Under the pieces are notes generated by a model. The model worked only from the letters and a program-made list of their open reading frames with translations. It ran no database searches and was not told the origin of the DNA. Below are positions 53,091 to 60,920 of a stretch of DNA of 64,000 bases, piece by piece (positions within the stretch are counted from its first letter, which is position 1; every line of letters begins with the position of its first letter). This DNA is from Candidatus Aminicenantota bacterium (GTDB taxonomy: Bacteria; Acidobacteriota; Aminicenantia; UBA2199): contig JAPKZK010000038.1 of NCBI GenBank assembly GCA_026393835.1, positions 1-64,000 on the forward strand. Direction: 5' to 3'. A program made the translations under genes and the position numbers.

Positions 53091-53386
53091 TCCACGAATT
53101 CGGAAGGCAACTTAAAAAAAATAATATCCCTTTTGAATTTCTCATACTCTTTGGTTCCTATGCAAAGGGAAATTTCCACGAAGACAGTGACATGGATATT
53201 GCAGTCATTTCCCCTGATTTCGGAAAGAACAGACTCTTCGAGCGAATTCGCCTCATGAATATTTCGTCGAAAATTGATTCAAGAATCGAACCCCATCCGA
53301 TATCTACTAAAGACTGGAAGGAAGGATGGAAAGATATCGTTTATGAAATAAATGAAACAGGCATACGGATTCCTGTAAACCTATGA
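53063..53386 (+). CDS. MNT-type minimal nucleotidyltransferase (antitoxin partner)
   Basis: A 107-residue nucleotidyltransferase with LILFGSYAKGNFHEDSDMDIAVIS (GS-x10-DxD). In characterised HEPN/MNT modules this protein neutralises the HEPN toxin by nucleotidylation. The start ATG 53063 lies inside the HEPN gene, so the two are translationally coupled. Length is normal for the antitoxin group. Confidence 0.88.
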   Translation: MVTEKIRGIIHEFGRQLKKNNIPFEFLILFGSYAKGNFHEDSDMDIAVISPDFGKNRLFERIRLMNISSKIDSRIEPHPISTKDWKEGWKDIVYEINETGIRIPVNL

Positions 53387-53436
53387 ATGATGCGTACAAA
53401 ATTTGGAAGACTTTTCGCTTGTCCCCGATGGCCCTT

Positions 53437-53514
53437 CACGGATATAATTTTGGATAATAACCCGGAAATTTCAGGGAAGAGAGAGGGTTCTTACTTGTCT
53501 GTCATCTTAATTTT
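53437..53514 (+). pseudogene. Remnant of a 57937-58531-type gene pair
   Basis: 'cacggatataattttggata' and the bases through 'ggaagagaga' match the end of the small gene at 57937-58137 (58043-58092). The sequence then joins directly to 'gggttcttacttgtctgtca', which matches the region after the nucleotidyltransferase gene (58544-58570). The whole nucleotidyltransferase gene is missing between them. Confidence 0.65.
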
Positions 53515-53586
53515 CACTATTGAATAATCACCCGTGGTATTATAAAATATAATCTAATAAAAGAGGATTCCAATCACCAGGAGGGT

Positions 53587-54525
53587 TTACATACGATGGG
53601 GATCCGAGGTCTTGTCAGACAAAAGTGTTTCCATCAAAAATGTAGTGATCACAACAGATGAATTTACTGCCAGTCGAGCTGTTAAGTGATCGAGCTCAAC
53701 ATCCTTCGCCCCGTATCCATGAGCTAAACTATGGGAATTCCTCAAATATCCTACACCATCTACAATAGTTCTAACACCGGAAAATACCTTTCTTACATCT
53801 TTTGAAAGAAGTTTATCATCCAGGCATATCTGCAGTGCGTTTAGAGCTTCGTTTACTTTTTGTTTCAGGCTCCACTTGCTTTGGCAAGGCATTCTTTTCT
53901 CTTCAAGAATGCGCTGACAAACCGATTCAATTAAGCAAGAAGCTCGCGTGACAGCATCCTTTGGATCAACCACGACTGCCGCCTGAGCCTTTTTCTGATC
54001 GTCTACCAGTTGATCGTATCCCAATTTCTTTGCCACTTGTTCAAAGTCCGAATTCAGTTTTAAAGCCGGATAATTCAATGCAGCATCAATCACCCTAACA
54101 CTTTTCATCGTTTCCGTCTCCTGTTCTTCGATTACTTTGGCCAAATTTATATAAAGCGAATTTATTACTTCGGCCTTTGCTAGTGCACGAAGCCAGACCA
54201 CGGAGGCTGATGAGATAGGAGAAGATGTGAAGAGTGGCTCGCCCGTCACAGGATTAAAGGAGTCTTCTAAATCATCCTCAGCAGTATCTCTATGCTTTAC
54301 TAAAAGGTTCTGACCATCGAATGATAAATATCCGCGTTTGCAGTCGTCCTCACAATACTCACTATAATATTCTAAAGTCGTTTCTTTACTAATTGCATAG
54401 ATTTGCAGGCCATCAGTTGCATGCATAAGTTTTTTCTCCAACCGTACAAACCCTTCCCTTAGCTGCATTTCAGACTCCAAAAGTTTTTTCCCCTGCGATT
54501 TAACCAATTCAAAATTGTCATTCAT
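53587..54525 (-). CDS. Abortive-infection family protein (Abi_C-like)
   Basis: 312 residues. The C-terminal domain (~195-305) has the Abi-like C-terminus pattern: ASCLIESVCQRILEE, LSKDVRKVFSGVRTIVDGVGYLRNSHSLAHGYG and a helical end with AVNSSVVITTFLMETLL. The central R-N-S-H...H-G matches the conserved R-N...G-x-x-H-G site. The N-terminal half is unrecognised. The likely role is phage-induced growth arrest. The ATG has a poor SD and lies 18 bp after a small ORF, suggesting coupling. A strong promoter is at 54673-54700. Confidence 0.8.
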   Translation of the reverse strand: MNDNFELVKSQGKKLLESEMQLREGFVRLEKKLMHATDGLQIYAISKETTLEYYSEYCEDDCKRGYLSFDGQNLLVKHRDTAEDDLEDSFNPVTGEPLFTSSPISSASVVWLRALAKAEVINSLYINLAKVIEEQETETMKSVRVIDAALNYPALKLNSDFEQVAKKLGYDQLVDDQKKAQAAVVVDPKDAVTRASCLIESVCQRILEEKRMPCQSKWSLKQKVNEALNALQICLDDKLLSKDVRKVFSGVRTIVDGVGYLRNSHSLAHGYGAKDVELDHLTARLAVNSSVVITTFLMETLLSDKTSDPHRM

Positions 54526-54543
54526 TGGAGTTCACGTTCGCCC

Positions 54544-54648
54544 CTAAGTAAGCTGATAAATACTGCTCTTATTTCTGCAGTAAAAGTCATTCGGAGATTT
54601 CAACGCAACAAATCCATAACCAGGGCACCTACAATTTATTATAATCAA
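54544..54648 (-). CDS. Possible 34-residue leader peptide gene
   Basis: A TTG start at 54648 lies about 6 nt behind a strong 'aaaggaggg' and is followed by 34 codons (MIIINCRCPGYGFVALKSPN...). It has three cysteines. It lies between the strong promoter and the abortive-infection gene, whose own SD is poor, so it could couple translation or act as a leader or small antitoxin. It is a single short frame with no family support. Confidence 0.35.
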   Translation of the reverse strand: MIIINCRCPGYGFVALKSPNDFYCRNKSSIYQLT

Positions 54649-54672
54649 ATTACCCTCCTTTATTGAAAGTAA

Positions 54673-54700
54673 ATTATAGCGCTGTGCTTTCTTTTGTCAA
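54673..54700 (-). promoter_or_regulatory. Strong sigma-70 promoter of the abortive-infection operon
   Basis: On the minus strand TTGACA (54700-54695) and TATAAT (54678-54673) are separated by 16 nt, and both boxes are perfect. A palindrome 'agcttttttataaaaagct' (54701-54719) abuts the -35 box and could be an operator. The remaining bases to 54880 hold no gene I can support. Confidence 0.85.
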
Positions 54701-54880
54701 GCTTTTTTATAAAAAGCTATATCCCCAGGCGAAAAAAGAGCATTGCTGAACAAGAAAAATCAACCTGGACCATTATCGAACAGGAATTCTCATTTTAGCC
54801 ACGAAGAAACGGTGCTGGAAAAAAGTGGGCGGGTCAATGAGGAAAAATAGACACAGGGAGAAAGGCTTCAGTTTCCAAAA

Positions 54881-55483
54881 TCAAGAAGTTGGAAATAAAT
54901 CGGCAATACTTTTCGCCCAGGGAACCATTTCTCTATAAATCTTGACGATTTTCCCATCTGAGACCCTGAATACCAGTGAAGGATCGACGTCTGTCTCAGA
55001 GTTATCGTAAAAATAGATGCGATCAACATTTGCCATTATCTCGACACAGTTCGCTATAGATCGGTAATACCGGTTGATGATTTTGTGTATCGGGACATCA
55101 TGCCCACCTTCCATTAAACGCAAAGCAATACGTTGGGCATTGATCGCCGGGTCGTTCGTACAGACGAAGAACAAACGAATAAAGAAACCTGCATTCCTGG
55201 CTCGAATGACAAATTCCACCTTTTCCGGGGTTGAAAATACGGTTTCAAATGCCATGCTCGTAAAATTACGTAGACATTCTTCACGCATTTCTTTAGCTCG
55301 GTTGGCAGCCTTAATAAAGGCTTCTTGCGAATTCCAGCCGCCAAACTCTTGCTGGGCAATAACATCCGGGTTGATATATACACATCCCCCCATCCATTCA
55401 TGCCGCAAAAGCTTTTCAGTAACTGTTGTTTTTCCAGAGCCATTTGGCCCTGCCACTACAATAAGCCTTGGTTTCTCTTTCAT
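54881..55483 (-). CDS. Zeta toxin family protein
   Basis: A 200-residue P-loop kinase with Walker A VAGPNGSGKTTVTEKLL near residue 9, INPDVIAQQEFGGW, and MAFETVFSTPEKVEFV. Zeta toxins phosphorylate UDP-N-acetylglucosamine and block wall synthesis. The lid arginine region is RIALRLMEGGHDVPIHKIINRY. It overlaps the small upstream gene by 4 bp (ATGA), typical for a toxin-antitoxin pair. Confidence 0.88.
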   Translation of the reverse strand: MKEKPRLIVVAGPNGSGKTTVTEKLLRHEWMGGCVYINPDVIAQQEFGGWNSQEAFIKAANRAKEMREECLRNFTSMAFETVFSTPEKVEFVIRARNAGFFIRLFFVCTNDPAINAQRIALRLMEGGHDVPIHKIINRYYRSIANCVEIMANVDRIYFYDNSETDVDPSLVFRVSDGKIVKIYREMVPWAKSIADLFPTS

Positions 55484-55674
55484 GCCTTTAGAGATTCTTT
55501 CCGGCGGGACAAACCCTCGACGATTGCAGCCTCAATCATCTTGAAATGCCGTTCCATAGCTTCTTGTTTGCGTTTGCGGGCCTCATCGCCGGCTTCCTGT
55601 ATTAGAACCGCTAGCTGCTCTACACCATCTTCTTCATATTTGTTATCCTGCTCGTAAACGTCTGTCATTGGCAT
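55480..55674 (-). CDS. Probable antitoxin of the zeta-like pair
   Basis: A 64-residue, highly charged helical protein (DEARKRKQEAMERHFKMIEAAIVEGLSRRK) starting at ATG 55674 with GGAG 7 nt upstream. The gene end overlaps the toxin start. It is shorter than classical epsilon antitoxins and similar only in position and helical character, so the role is inferred from context. Confidence 0.75.
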   Translation of the reverse strand: MPMTDVYEQDNKYEEDGVEQLAVLIQEAGDEARKRKQEAMERHFKMIEAAIVEGLSRRKESLKA

Positions 55675-55882
55675 ATTTTCTCCAAATGGTATTTGCTTTT
55701 GCCAACTACCATTATACGAAATTCATGTTTTTTCACCATACATCATTTATAACATAGAACAAATAAATTTGCAATCAGCTTTCCTCTCATTGCCTCTCCT
55801 TCTGTAGGCGCAAATCCGTCGCCGGCGGCGTTTTTGAGGAGGAATTCTTGTATGTCCCCTTTTCCTGCCTGTTTCCAGTGAT

Positions 55883-55911
55883 TTGCCAATGATTTTTCAA
55901 TATGCTATAAT
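55883..55911 (+). promoter_or_regulatory. Sigma-70 promoter of the AAA/PD-(D/E)XK gene
   Basis: TTGCCA (55883-55888) and TATAAT (55906-55911) with a 17-nt spacer, 19 nt before ATG 55930. Confidence 0.8.
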
Positions 55912-55929
55912 TGCTCCAGGTGAAAGCAG

Positions 55930-57708
55930 ATGAAAATGAAAAAATTGCCCATTGGAGTATCGGATTTCAAAAAAATGGTGACGGGCAATTACTATTACGT
56001 AGATAAAACCCTATTTATTAAAGAAGTCATCGACAGCGGCGATACCATATTACTTATTCCGCGGCCCCGGCGTTTCGGGAAGACGCTCAACATTTCCATG
56101 CTGAAATATTTTTATGATTGCTGCCCCGCCAAATGGGTTCCAGGTTCGGAACAACCTCCCGTCCCTTCGGGCGGTGGAACGGAACCCACCGGTAATAATA
56201 CCTATAAGGATTTATTTGCTTCACTGGCAATCTGTGGGGCGGGCCAGGAATACCTCGATAAAATGGGCAAACACCCGGTTATTTTTTTATCCTTCAAAGA
56301 CATAAAGGATACGGATTGGAAATCTTGCCTGGATAATATAAAAAAACTTATCCAGGACGAGTATGCCCGCCATTACTACCTGTTTGAAAGCCAAAAACTG
56401 CTGCCGCATGAGCGGGATTATTTCCGGAAGATCATCGAGCTAACGGGAAATAAAAGCGACTATGCAAAAAGTCTGGAGAAACTGCTGATCTTCTTAAGCC
56501 GTTTTTATAATAAACAGGCGGTTATTTTGATCGATGAATATGACGCCCCGGTGCATGCCGGTTATCATTACGGGTATTATGACGAAATTATTAATTTTAT
56601 ACGCAACTTCCTGGGGGGGGGACTGAAAGACGTCGACCAATACCTGGAAAAAGGTGTTGTAACAGGGATTATGCGTATTGCCAAAGAATCGATTTTTTCC
56701 GGTTTTAACAACCCCGGCGTGTATACGCTGCTGTCGTCAAAATTTAACGACTGGTTTGGGCTCACTGAAGAAGAAGTAAAAACCATATTGGCAAATTTCC
56801 AGGTTTCGGATATGTTTGACCAGGTGCAGTTGTGGTATAACGGTTACCGGTTCGGCGGCAAGGTCATTTATAATCCCTGGTCTATTATCAATTTCCTGAA
56901 CAGCGCTGAGAAAGAATTGCTACCTTACTGGATCAATACTTCCAGCAACGAGATTATAGAAACCTTGCTCACCAGGCAGGGATCCGAACTTAAAGAAGAA
57001 TTGGAACAGCTCATCCGCGGCGAGTCCATCGAAAAACCCATCGATGAGAATATCGTTCTTACATATATCGACGCCGATGAAGAATCTTTATGGAGTTTCC
57101 TATTAATGGGAGGGTACCTCAAACAGACCGGCAAAAGAAGGGACCCGGCCTCAGGGAAGTTTTTTTATACCCTCTCGATTCCCAATGAAGAAGTAAAGGT
57201 TACGTACACCAGGATAATCGGTCGCTATTTTTCCACTAAGATCGAAAACGAAAAACTGGAGGTCATGCTCAAAGCATTGATCGCCGGCGATATCAAACTT
57301 TTCGAAAAAATGTTGAAGATGGTTGTGTTGGCTGTGTTTAGTTATCACGATTTCGGCAATGAACCGGAGAAAGTTTATCATGCCCTGGTAGCCGGTCTGC
57401 TGATCTGGATATCCAACACCCACGAAGTAAAATCCAACCGCGAATCCGGTTACGGCAGATATGATATAATGATTATTCCCAAAGACCCTACCCAAACGGG
57501 CTATGTAATCGAATTCAAATCGGTAGATAAAGATGAAAATGAAACGGTAGAAAACGCGATTAAAGCTGCCCTGGCCCAGATCGAAGCAAAGCAATACGAA
57601 ACCGAACTGGTAGAAAGAGGAATTAAAAATATTAAAAAGCTGGCCATTGTCTTTTCAGGCAAAGAGGTCTTTGTCAAGGAACCCCCCATGCTGAAAGCCC
57701 GTTTGTAG
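55930..57708 (+). CDS. AAA-ATPase-like / PD-(D/E)XK nuclease protein (DUF1703 type)
   Basis: A 592-residue member of a large, often multi-copy family. The N-terminal AAA-ATPase-like domain begins KLPIGVSDFKKMVTGNYYYVDKT. It has a P-loop variant RPRRFGKTLNIS near residue 45 and Walker B-like VILIDEYDAPVHAG. The C-terminal PD-(D/E)XK_9 domain near 500-560 has RYDIMIIPKDPTQTGYVIEFKSV. Its function is unproven; defence or mobile-element roles are suspected. It has its own promoter and stands alone. A 3' fragment of a second copy lies at 51631. Confidence 0.9.
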   Translation: MKMKKLPIGVSDFKKMVTGNYYYVDKTLFIKEVIDSGDTILLIPRPRRFGKTLNISMLKYFYDCCPAKWVPGSEQPPVPSGGGTEPTGNNTYKDLFASLAICGAGQEYLDKMGKHPVIFLSFKDIKDTDWKSCLDNIKKLIQDEYARHYYLFESQKLLPHERDYFRKIIELTGNKSDYAKSLEKLLIFLSRFYNKQAVILIDEYDAPVHAGYHYGYYDEIINFIRNFLGGGLKDVDQYLEKGVVTGIMRIAKESIFSGFNNPGVYTLLSSKFNDWFGLTEEEVKTILANFQVSDMFDQVQLWYNGYRFGGKVIYNPWSIINFLNSAEKELLPYWINTSSNEIIETLLTRQGSELKEELEQLIRGESIEKPIDENIVLTYIDADEESLWSFLLMGGYLKQTGKRRDPASGKFFYTLSIPNEEVKVTYTRIIGRYFSTKIENEKLEVMLKALIAGDIKLFEKMLKMVVLAVFSYHDFGNEPEKVYHALVAGLLIWISNTHEVKSNRESGYGRYDIMIIPKDPTQTGYVIEFKSVDKDENETVENAIKAALAQIEAKQYETELVERGIKNIKKLAIVFSGKEVFVKEPPMLKARL

Positions 57709-57812
57709 AACCATTACGGCAGAAATAATCCAGGGGCGTCCTCAGGCTCCGTTCCATTTGTAGGACCAGACCGGAAGTCTTCACTTCTTACATTTTCCGG
57801 CCCCGATAATGA

Positions 57813-57839
57813 CGGTTGCACTATTAAATAATGCAACCG
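57813..57839. other. Perfect hairpin upstream of the nucleotidyltransferase pair
   Basis: CGGTTGCA (57813-57820) and TGCAACCG (57832-57839) flank an 11-nt loop. An outer GGCCCCGA/TCGGGGC-type pairing encloses it. There is no T-tract, so it is more likely a regulatory or recombination-type structure than a terminator. Confidence 0.4.
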
Positions 57840-57882
57840 GCCACAACTGTAAATCTGAGGCCGGGAGTCGGGGCAGCAGGGG

Positions 57883-57911
57883 TTGACAATTTGATGGTTT
57901 AGGTCTATCAT
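57883..57911 (+). promoter_or_regulatory. Sigma-70 promoter of the nucleotidyltransferase pair
   Basis: TTGACA (57883-57888) and TATCAT (57906-57911), spacer 17 nt. The SD 'aaaggag' and ATG 57937 follow. Confidence 0.8.
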
Positions 57912-57936
57912 AATGATTAGAAAAAGGAGTTATTTA

Positions 57937-58137
57937 ATGAAAATAGAGGTTTCACACAGTTTCGAAGACGAAACCATGGAAGCAAAGGTTCACTGGTTTA
58001 AATCGCTTTCAATCTCCGAGCGGATGGAAATGTTGTGTTTTTTCACGGATATGATTTTGGATAATAACCCAAAAATATCAGGGAAGAGAGATGTTAAATC
58101 GATTACAGGACGTATTCAGGTGCTTGAAAAAGCATAA
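57937..58137 (+). CDS. Small protein of a nucleotidyltransferase pair
   Basis: 66 residues from ATG 57937, chosen because SD 'aaggag' lies 7 nt before it; ATG 57913 would sit on the promoter. Its C-terminus overlaps the nucleotidyltransferase gene by 47 bp. The sequence (MKIEVSHSFEDETMEAKVHWFKSLS) is charged and helical. Position suggests an antitoxin-like partner. A deleted copy of this locus survives at 53437. Confidence 0.75.
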   Translation: MKIEVSHSFEDETMEAKVHWFKSLSISERMEMLCFFTDMILDNNPKISGKRDVKSITGRIQVLEKA

Positions 58138-58531
58138 AGTAAAATACCTGGTAATCGGTGGGATTGCCGTGGTGTTATATGGAGTTCCGAGAGCAACCTT
58201 TGATCTTGATATTCTCATAGAAGCAACCCCAAAAAATGTAAAGAAATTGCTTGATGCGCTCCTTGAAGCCGGTTTATATACCGCATCTCTTACATCGGTC
58301 GATGAAGTGTTGGCAACGGAAATTACGGTTTTTAAAGACCTGGTGCGCATAGATGTTCAAACAAAAACGCCAGGTTTAGAATTTAAAAAAGCCTGGAAGA
58401 ATAGAAAAACGATGCAATATAGAATGATCGATTTTCAGGTGGTTGCCAAAAGCGATCTTATTGCATCGAAAGTTGCGGCAGGCCGTAAAAAAGATCTGGA
58501 GGATGTGAAATTATTGCAATTGGATGATTAA
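58091..58531 (+). CDS. Nucleotidyltransferase-fold protein (AbiEii/DUF6036-like)
   Basis: 146 residues. The N-terminal motif YLVIGGIAVVLYGVPRATFDLDILIEA (GG-A-x9-TxDxD-type) places it with the AbiEii-like nucleotidyltransferases. VRIDVQTKTPGL supplies the third acidic strand, and the C-terminal KSDLIASKVAAGRKKDLEDV is usual for the group. It forms an overlapping pair with the small gene before it. A toxin-antitoxin or defence role is probable. Confidence 0.85.
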   Translation: MLNRLQDVFRCLKKHKVKYLVIGGIAVVLYGVPRATFDLDILIEATPKNVKKLLDALLEAGLYTASLTSVDEVLATEITVFKDLVRIDVQTKTPGLEFKKAWKNRKTMQYRMIDFQVVAKSDLIASKVAAGRKKDLEDVKLLQLDD

Positions 58532-58662
58532 TATTCGCCGGTCGGGGTTCTTCCTTGCCTGTCACCTTAATTCCCCCGGCGGACGCCGGATAAAAATAGT
58601 CCACTTTTTTCTTGACTTATTAGCGATATGGATTTATCATAAAAGACCCTTTAAGGAAAAAA

Positions 58663-58908
58663 ATGAAAGATATAAACCTTTTGACAGCACCTTCCAATAA
58701 AACCCTGGAAGTTTTAGAAATAAATGCCGGCGATGCCGCGAAAAAACGGTTGATGTCCATGGGAATTCATATCGGCGACCGGTTGCTGAAATATAACGAT
58801 TCTTCATGGTGCCCGGTGCTGATAAGAAATATAACCCTGAACTCCTCCAAAATCGCCATAGGAAAATTGTTGGCGGCGAAAATACTGGTTAGACATGAAA
58901 AAACCTGA
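58663..58908 (+). CDS. feoA: FeoA domain protein
   Basis: An 81-residue SH3-like cytosolic protein that assists FeoB in ferrous iron uptake. It has NAGDAAKKRLMSMGIHIGDRL, typical of FeoA, and ends with AIGKLLAAKILV. The SD is 'aaggaaa'. It overlaps feoB by 14 bp, so translation is coupled. The sequence shows no sign of a Fur box within the ~90 bp upstream. Confidence 0.9.
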   Translation: MKDINLLTAPSNKTLEVLEINAGDAAKKRLMSMGIHIGDRLLKYNDSSWCPVLIRNITLNSSKIAIGKLLAAKILVRHEKT

Positions 58909-60829
58909 AATCGTGCTGGTGGGCCAGCCCAATGCCGGGAAAAGCACTGTTTTTAACGTCCTCTCGGATATCAAAACAGCGACATCCAATTTTTCCGGCA
59001 CTACCGTGGAAAAAGCCGAAAGCGATGTCAATATCGAAGGCAGGGCCTTCCATATCGTCGATTTGCCCGGGGCCTACTCCCTGAATCCCGGGGACGAAGC
59101 CGAACGAGTAACACTTAGCTACCTCACCCTCAAGGATATCGACCTGGTAATCAACGTAGTGGACGCCACCCAACTGGCCAGGAGCCTGGAATTAACCGTG
59201 GAATTAATAGAATTCGGCATCCCCATGGTAATCGCCCTTAATATGTGGGATGAAGCGGAACGCAAAGGTCTGAAAATCTACCCTGAAAAACTGGAAAAAC
59301 TGCTAAATATCCCGGTAGTCGCCACCTCGGCCCTGCTGGGAAAAGGAATAAACAACCTTATGAAGGCCTGCCGGGAAATGATTTATAACGGCAAACGCAC
59401 ACCTACCCGGATGGAATACACCTCCCATATCGAGGAAATCGTGACTGGAATCGAGGCGCATTTCTCAACGGCGAAAACAGGCGCGGATACGGGTTTAATC
59501 AAAAACGGGTCCCCGAGATTCTATGCCATTAAAGCCATTGAAAACCCGGGAATCGTACCGGCTGAAATATTGGCGGCCCTCGACGGAGATATGCAAAGAG
59601 TCCGCGAAAACATCGCCAGGATCCATAAAAAAGATTGCTGCGAAACAATCGCATACGAACGGCACCACATCGCCATGAAATTGACGGAAGATATCTCTCA
59701 TTTTATCGACCGCAAGACCGTCCCCTTCAGGGAACGTCTCGACCGCTATTTACTCCACCCATACCTGGGATACTTACCCCTTTTGATTTTCATTTTGGGT
59801 TTTTTCATTACCATCTATTTTACCGGCGAGTTATTGAGCCGCCTGGCGGCAATACCGTTGGAGAAAATCCCGGCCCTTTATCAAGGACTCAAATCCCAGC
59901 AGGCGTTTTTATGGTTTACCATCGAAGGTATTTACCAGGGTGTCGAAGGGACGTTGGGCATTGTGCTGCCCTATTTTCTCCCCTTGATTTTTTTAACCTC
60001 TTTGTTCGAGGATACCGGTTACCTTGCCCGCATGGCCTTCCTCATGGACGTTTTTATGCATAAAATCGGCTTGCACGGCAAGTCGGTGGCGCCCTTTATC
60101 CTCGGTTTCGGATGCACCGTACCCGCATTGTATGGAGTTCGGATTATCGAAAATAAGCGGGACCGCACCTTAACCGCGATTTTACTGCCCTTTATCCCCT
60201 GTTCCGCGCGCACCTCGGTAATCCTGGCCATGACCGCCGCCCTGGCCGGCCCCCTGTGGGCGCTGTTTATCTACGCTTTTGTCATCCTCCTGGTGGGAAT
60301 CACCGGCAAATTGCTCTCCCTTTTCATGGGCGCCCCCACCGGCCTGGTAATGGAAATACCGGATTTAAAAATCCCTTCCCTGCGAGTGTCGTTTAATAAA
60401 ACCCGGTCGAAAATAAAACAGTTTTTGAACTTCGCGGTCCCTTTCTTAATCCTGGGCAGCATCGCCATGGGGTGGCTGGAGTACCTGAAAATTAACGATT
60501 CGTTGAATCGAATCCTCGCCCCGGTGGTCAAAGGCGTCCTTGGATTGCCCGATATACTGGGTTCCACACTGGTTTTCGGTTTTTTCCGCAAAGAATTGGT
60601 GCTGGTGACGGCCAACAGCGCCTTTGGCGTTAAATCCATTACACAGTTGCCCTTGAGCGGCGCCCAGGTGGTGGTGTTTGCTGTTTTTGTTACCCTGTAC
60701 TTCCCCTGCTTCAGTACTTTCGTGGTGATGTGGAAAGAATTCGGGAAAAAAGTCGTTTTGCTTTCATCCGTTATCAGTATTATCGTTGCTTTAATAGCGG
60801 CTTTTGTAGTAAAATTAATACTTGTTTGA
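58895..60829 (+). CDS. feoB: Ferrous iron transporter FeoB
   Basis: A 644-residue membrane GTPase importing Fe(II). The N-terminal G domain has GQPNAGKST (G1), FSGTTVEKAE (G2), DLPGAYS (G3), NMWDEAE (G4) and ATSALLGKG (G5). Transmembrane Gate domains from ~285 onward include LPYFLPLIFLTSLFEDTGYLARMAFLMD and FGCTVPALYGVRII, with the conserved Cys, and a second gate with FFRKELVLV. It is shorter than the E. coli protein (773) but within the family range. Confidence 0.95.
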   Translation: MKKPEIVLVGQPNAGKSTVFNVLSDIKTATSNFSGTTVEKAESDVNIEGRAFHIVDLPGAYSLNPGDEAERVTLSYLTLKDIDLVINVVDATQLARSLELTVELIEFGIPMVIALNMWDEAERKGLKIYPEKLEKLLNIPVVATSALLGKGINNLMKACREMIYNGKRTPTRMEYTSHIEEIVTGIEAHFSTAKTGADTGLIKNGSPRFYAIKAIENPGIVPAEILAALDGDMQRVRENIARIHKKDCCETIAYERHHIAMKLTEDISHFIDRKTVPFRERLDRYLLHPYLGYLPLLIFILGFFITIYFTGELLSRLAAIPLEKIPALYQGLKSQQAFLWFTIEGIYQGVEGTLGIVLPYFLPLIFLTSLFEDTGYLARMAFLMDVFMHKIGLHGKSVAPFILGFGCTVPALYGVRIIENKRDRTLTAILLPFIPCSARTSVILAMTAALAGPLWALFIYAFVILLVGITGKLLSLFMGAPTGLVMEIPDLKIPSLRVSFNKTRSKIKQFLNFAVPFLILGSIAMGWLEYLKINDSLNRILAPVVKGVLGLPDILGSTLVFGFFRKELVLVTANSAFGVKSITQLPLSGAQVVVFAVFVTLYFPCFSTFVVMWKEFGKKVVLLSSVISIIVALIAAFVVKLILV

Positions 60830-60920
60830 ACATAACCGCCAGGGCGCAATGGAGTTAAAACTTTAGCCCCGCGAATCTTTTTCTCTTTGATTTCCGCCGG
60901 CGTCCGACCATCTTCAACTA

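Noticed and set aside
52701..53386. Classification as proven HepT-MntA type VII system
   Set aside because: The canonical C-terminal R-x4-6-H motif of HepT is not evident, so only a HEPN/MNT pair is claimed.
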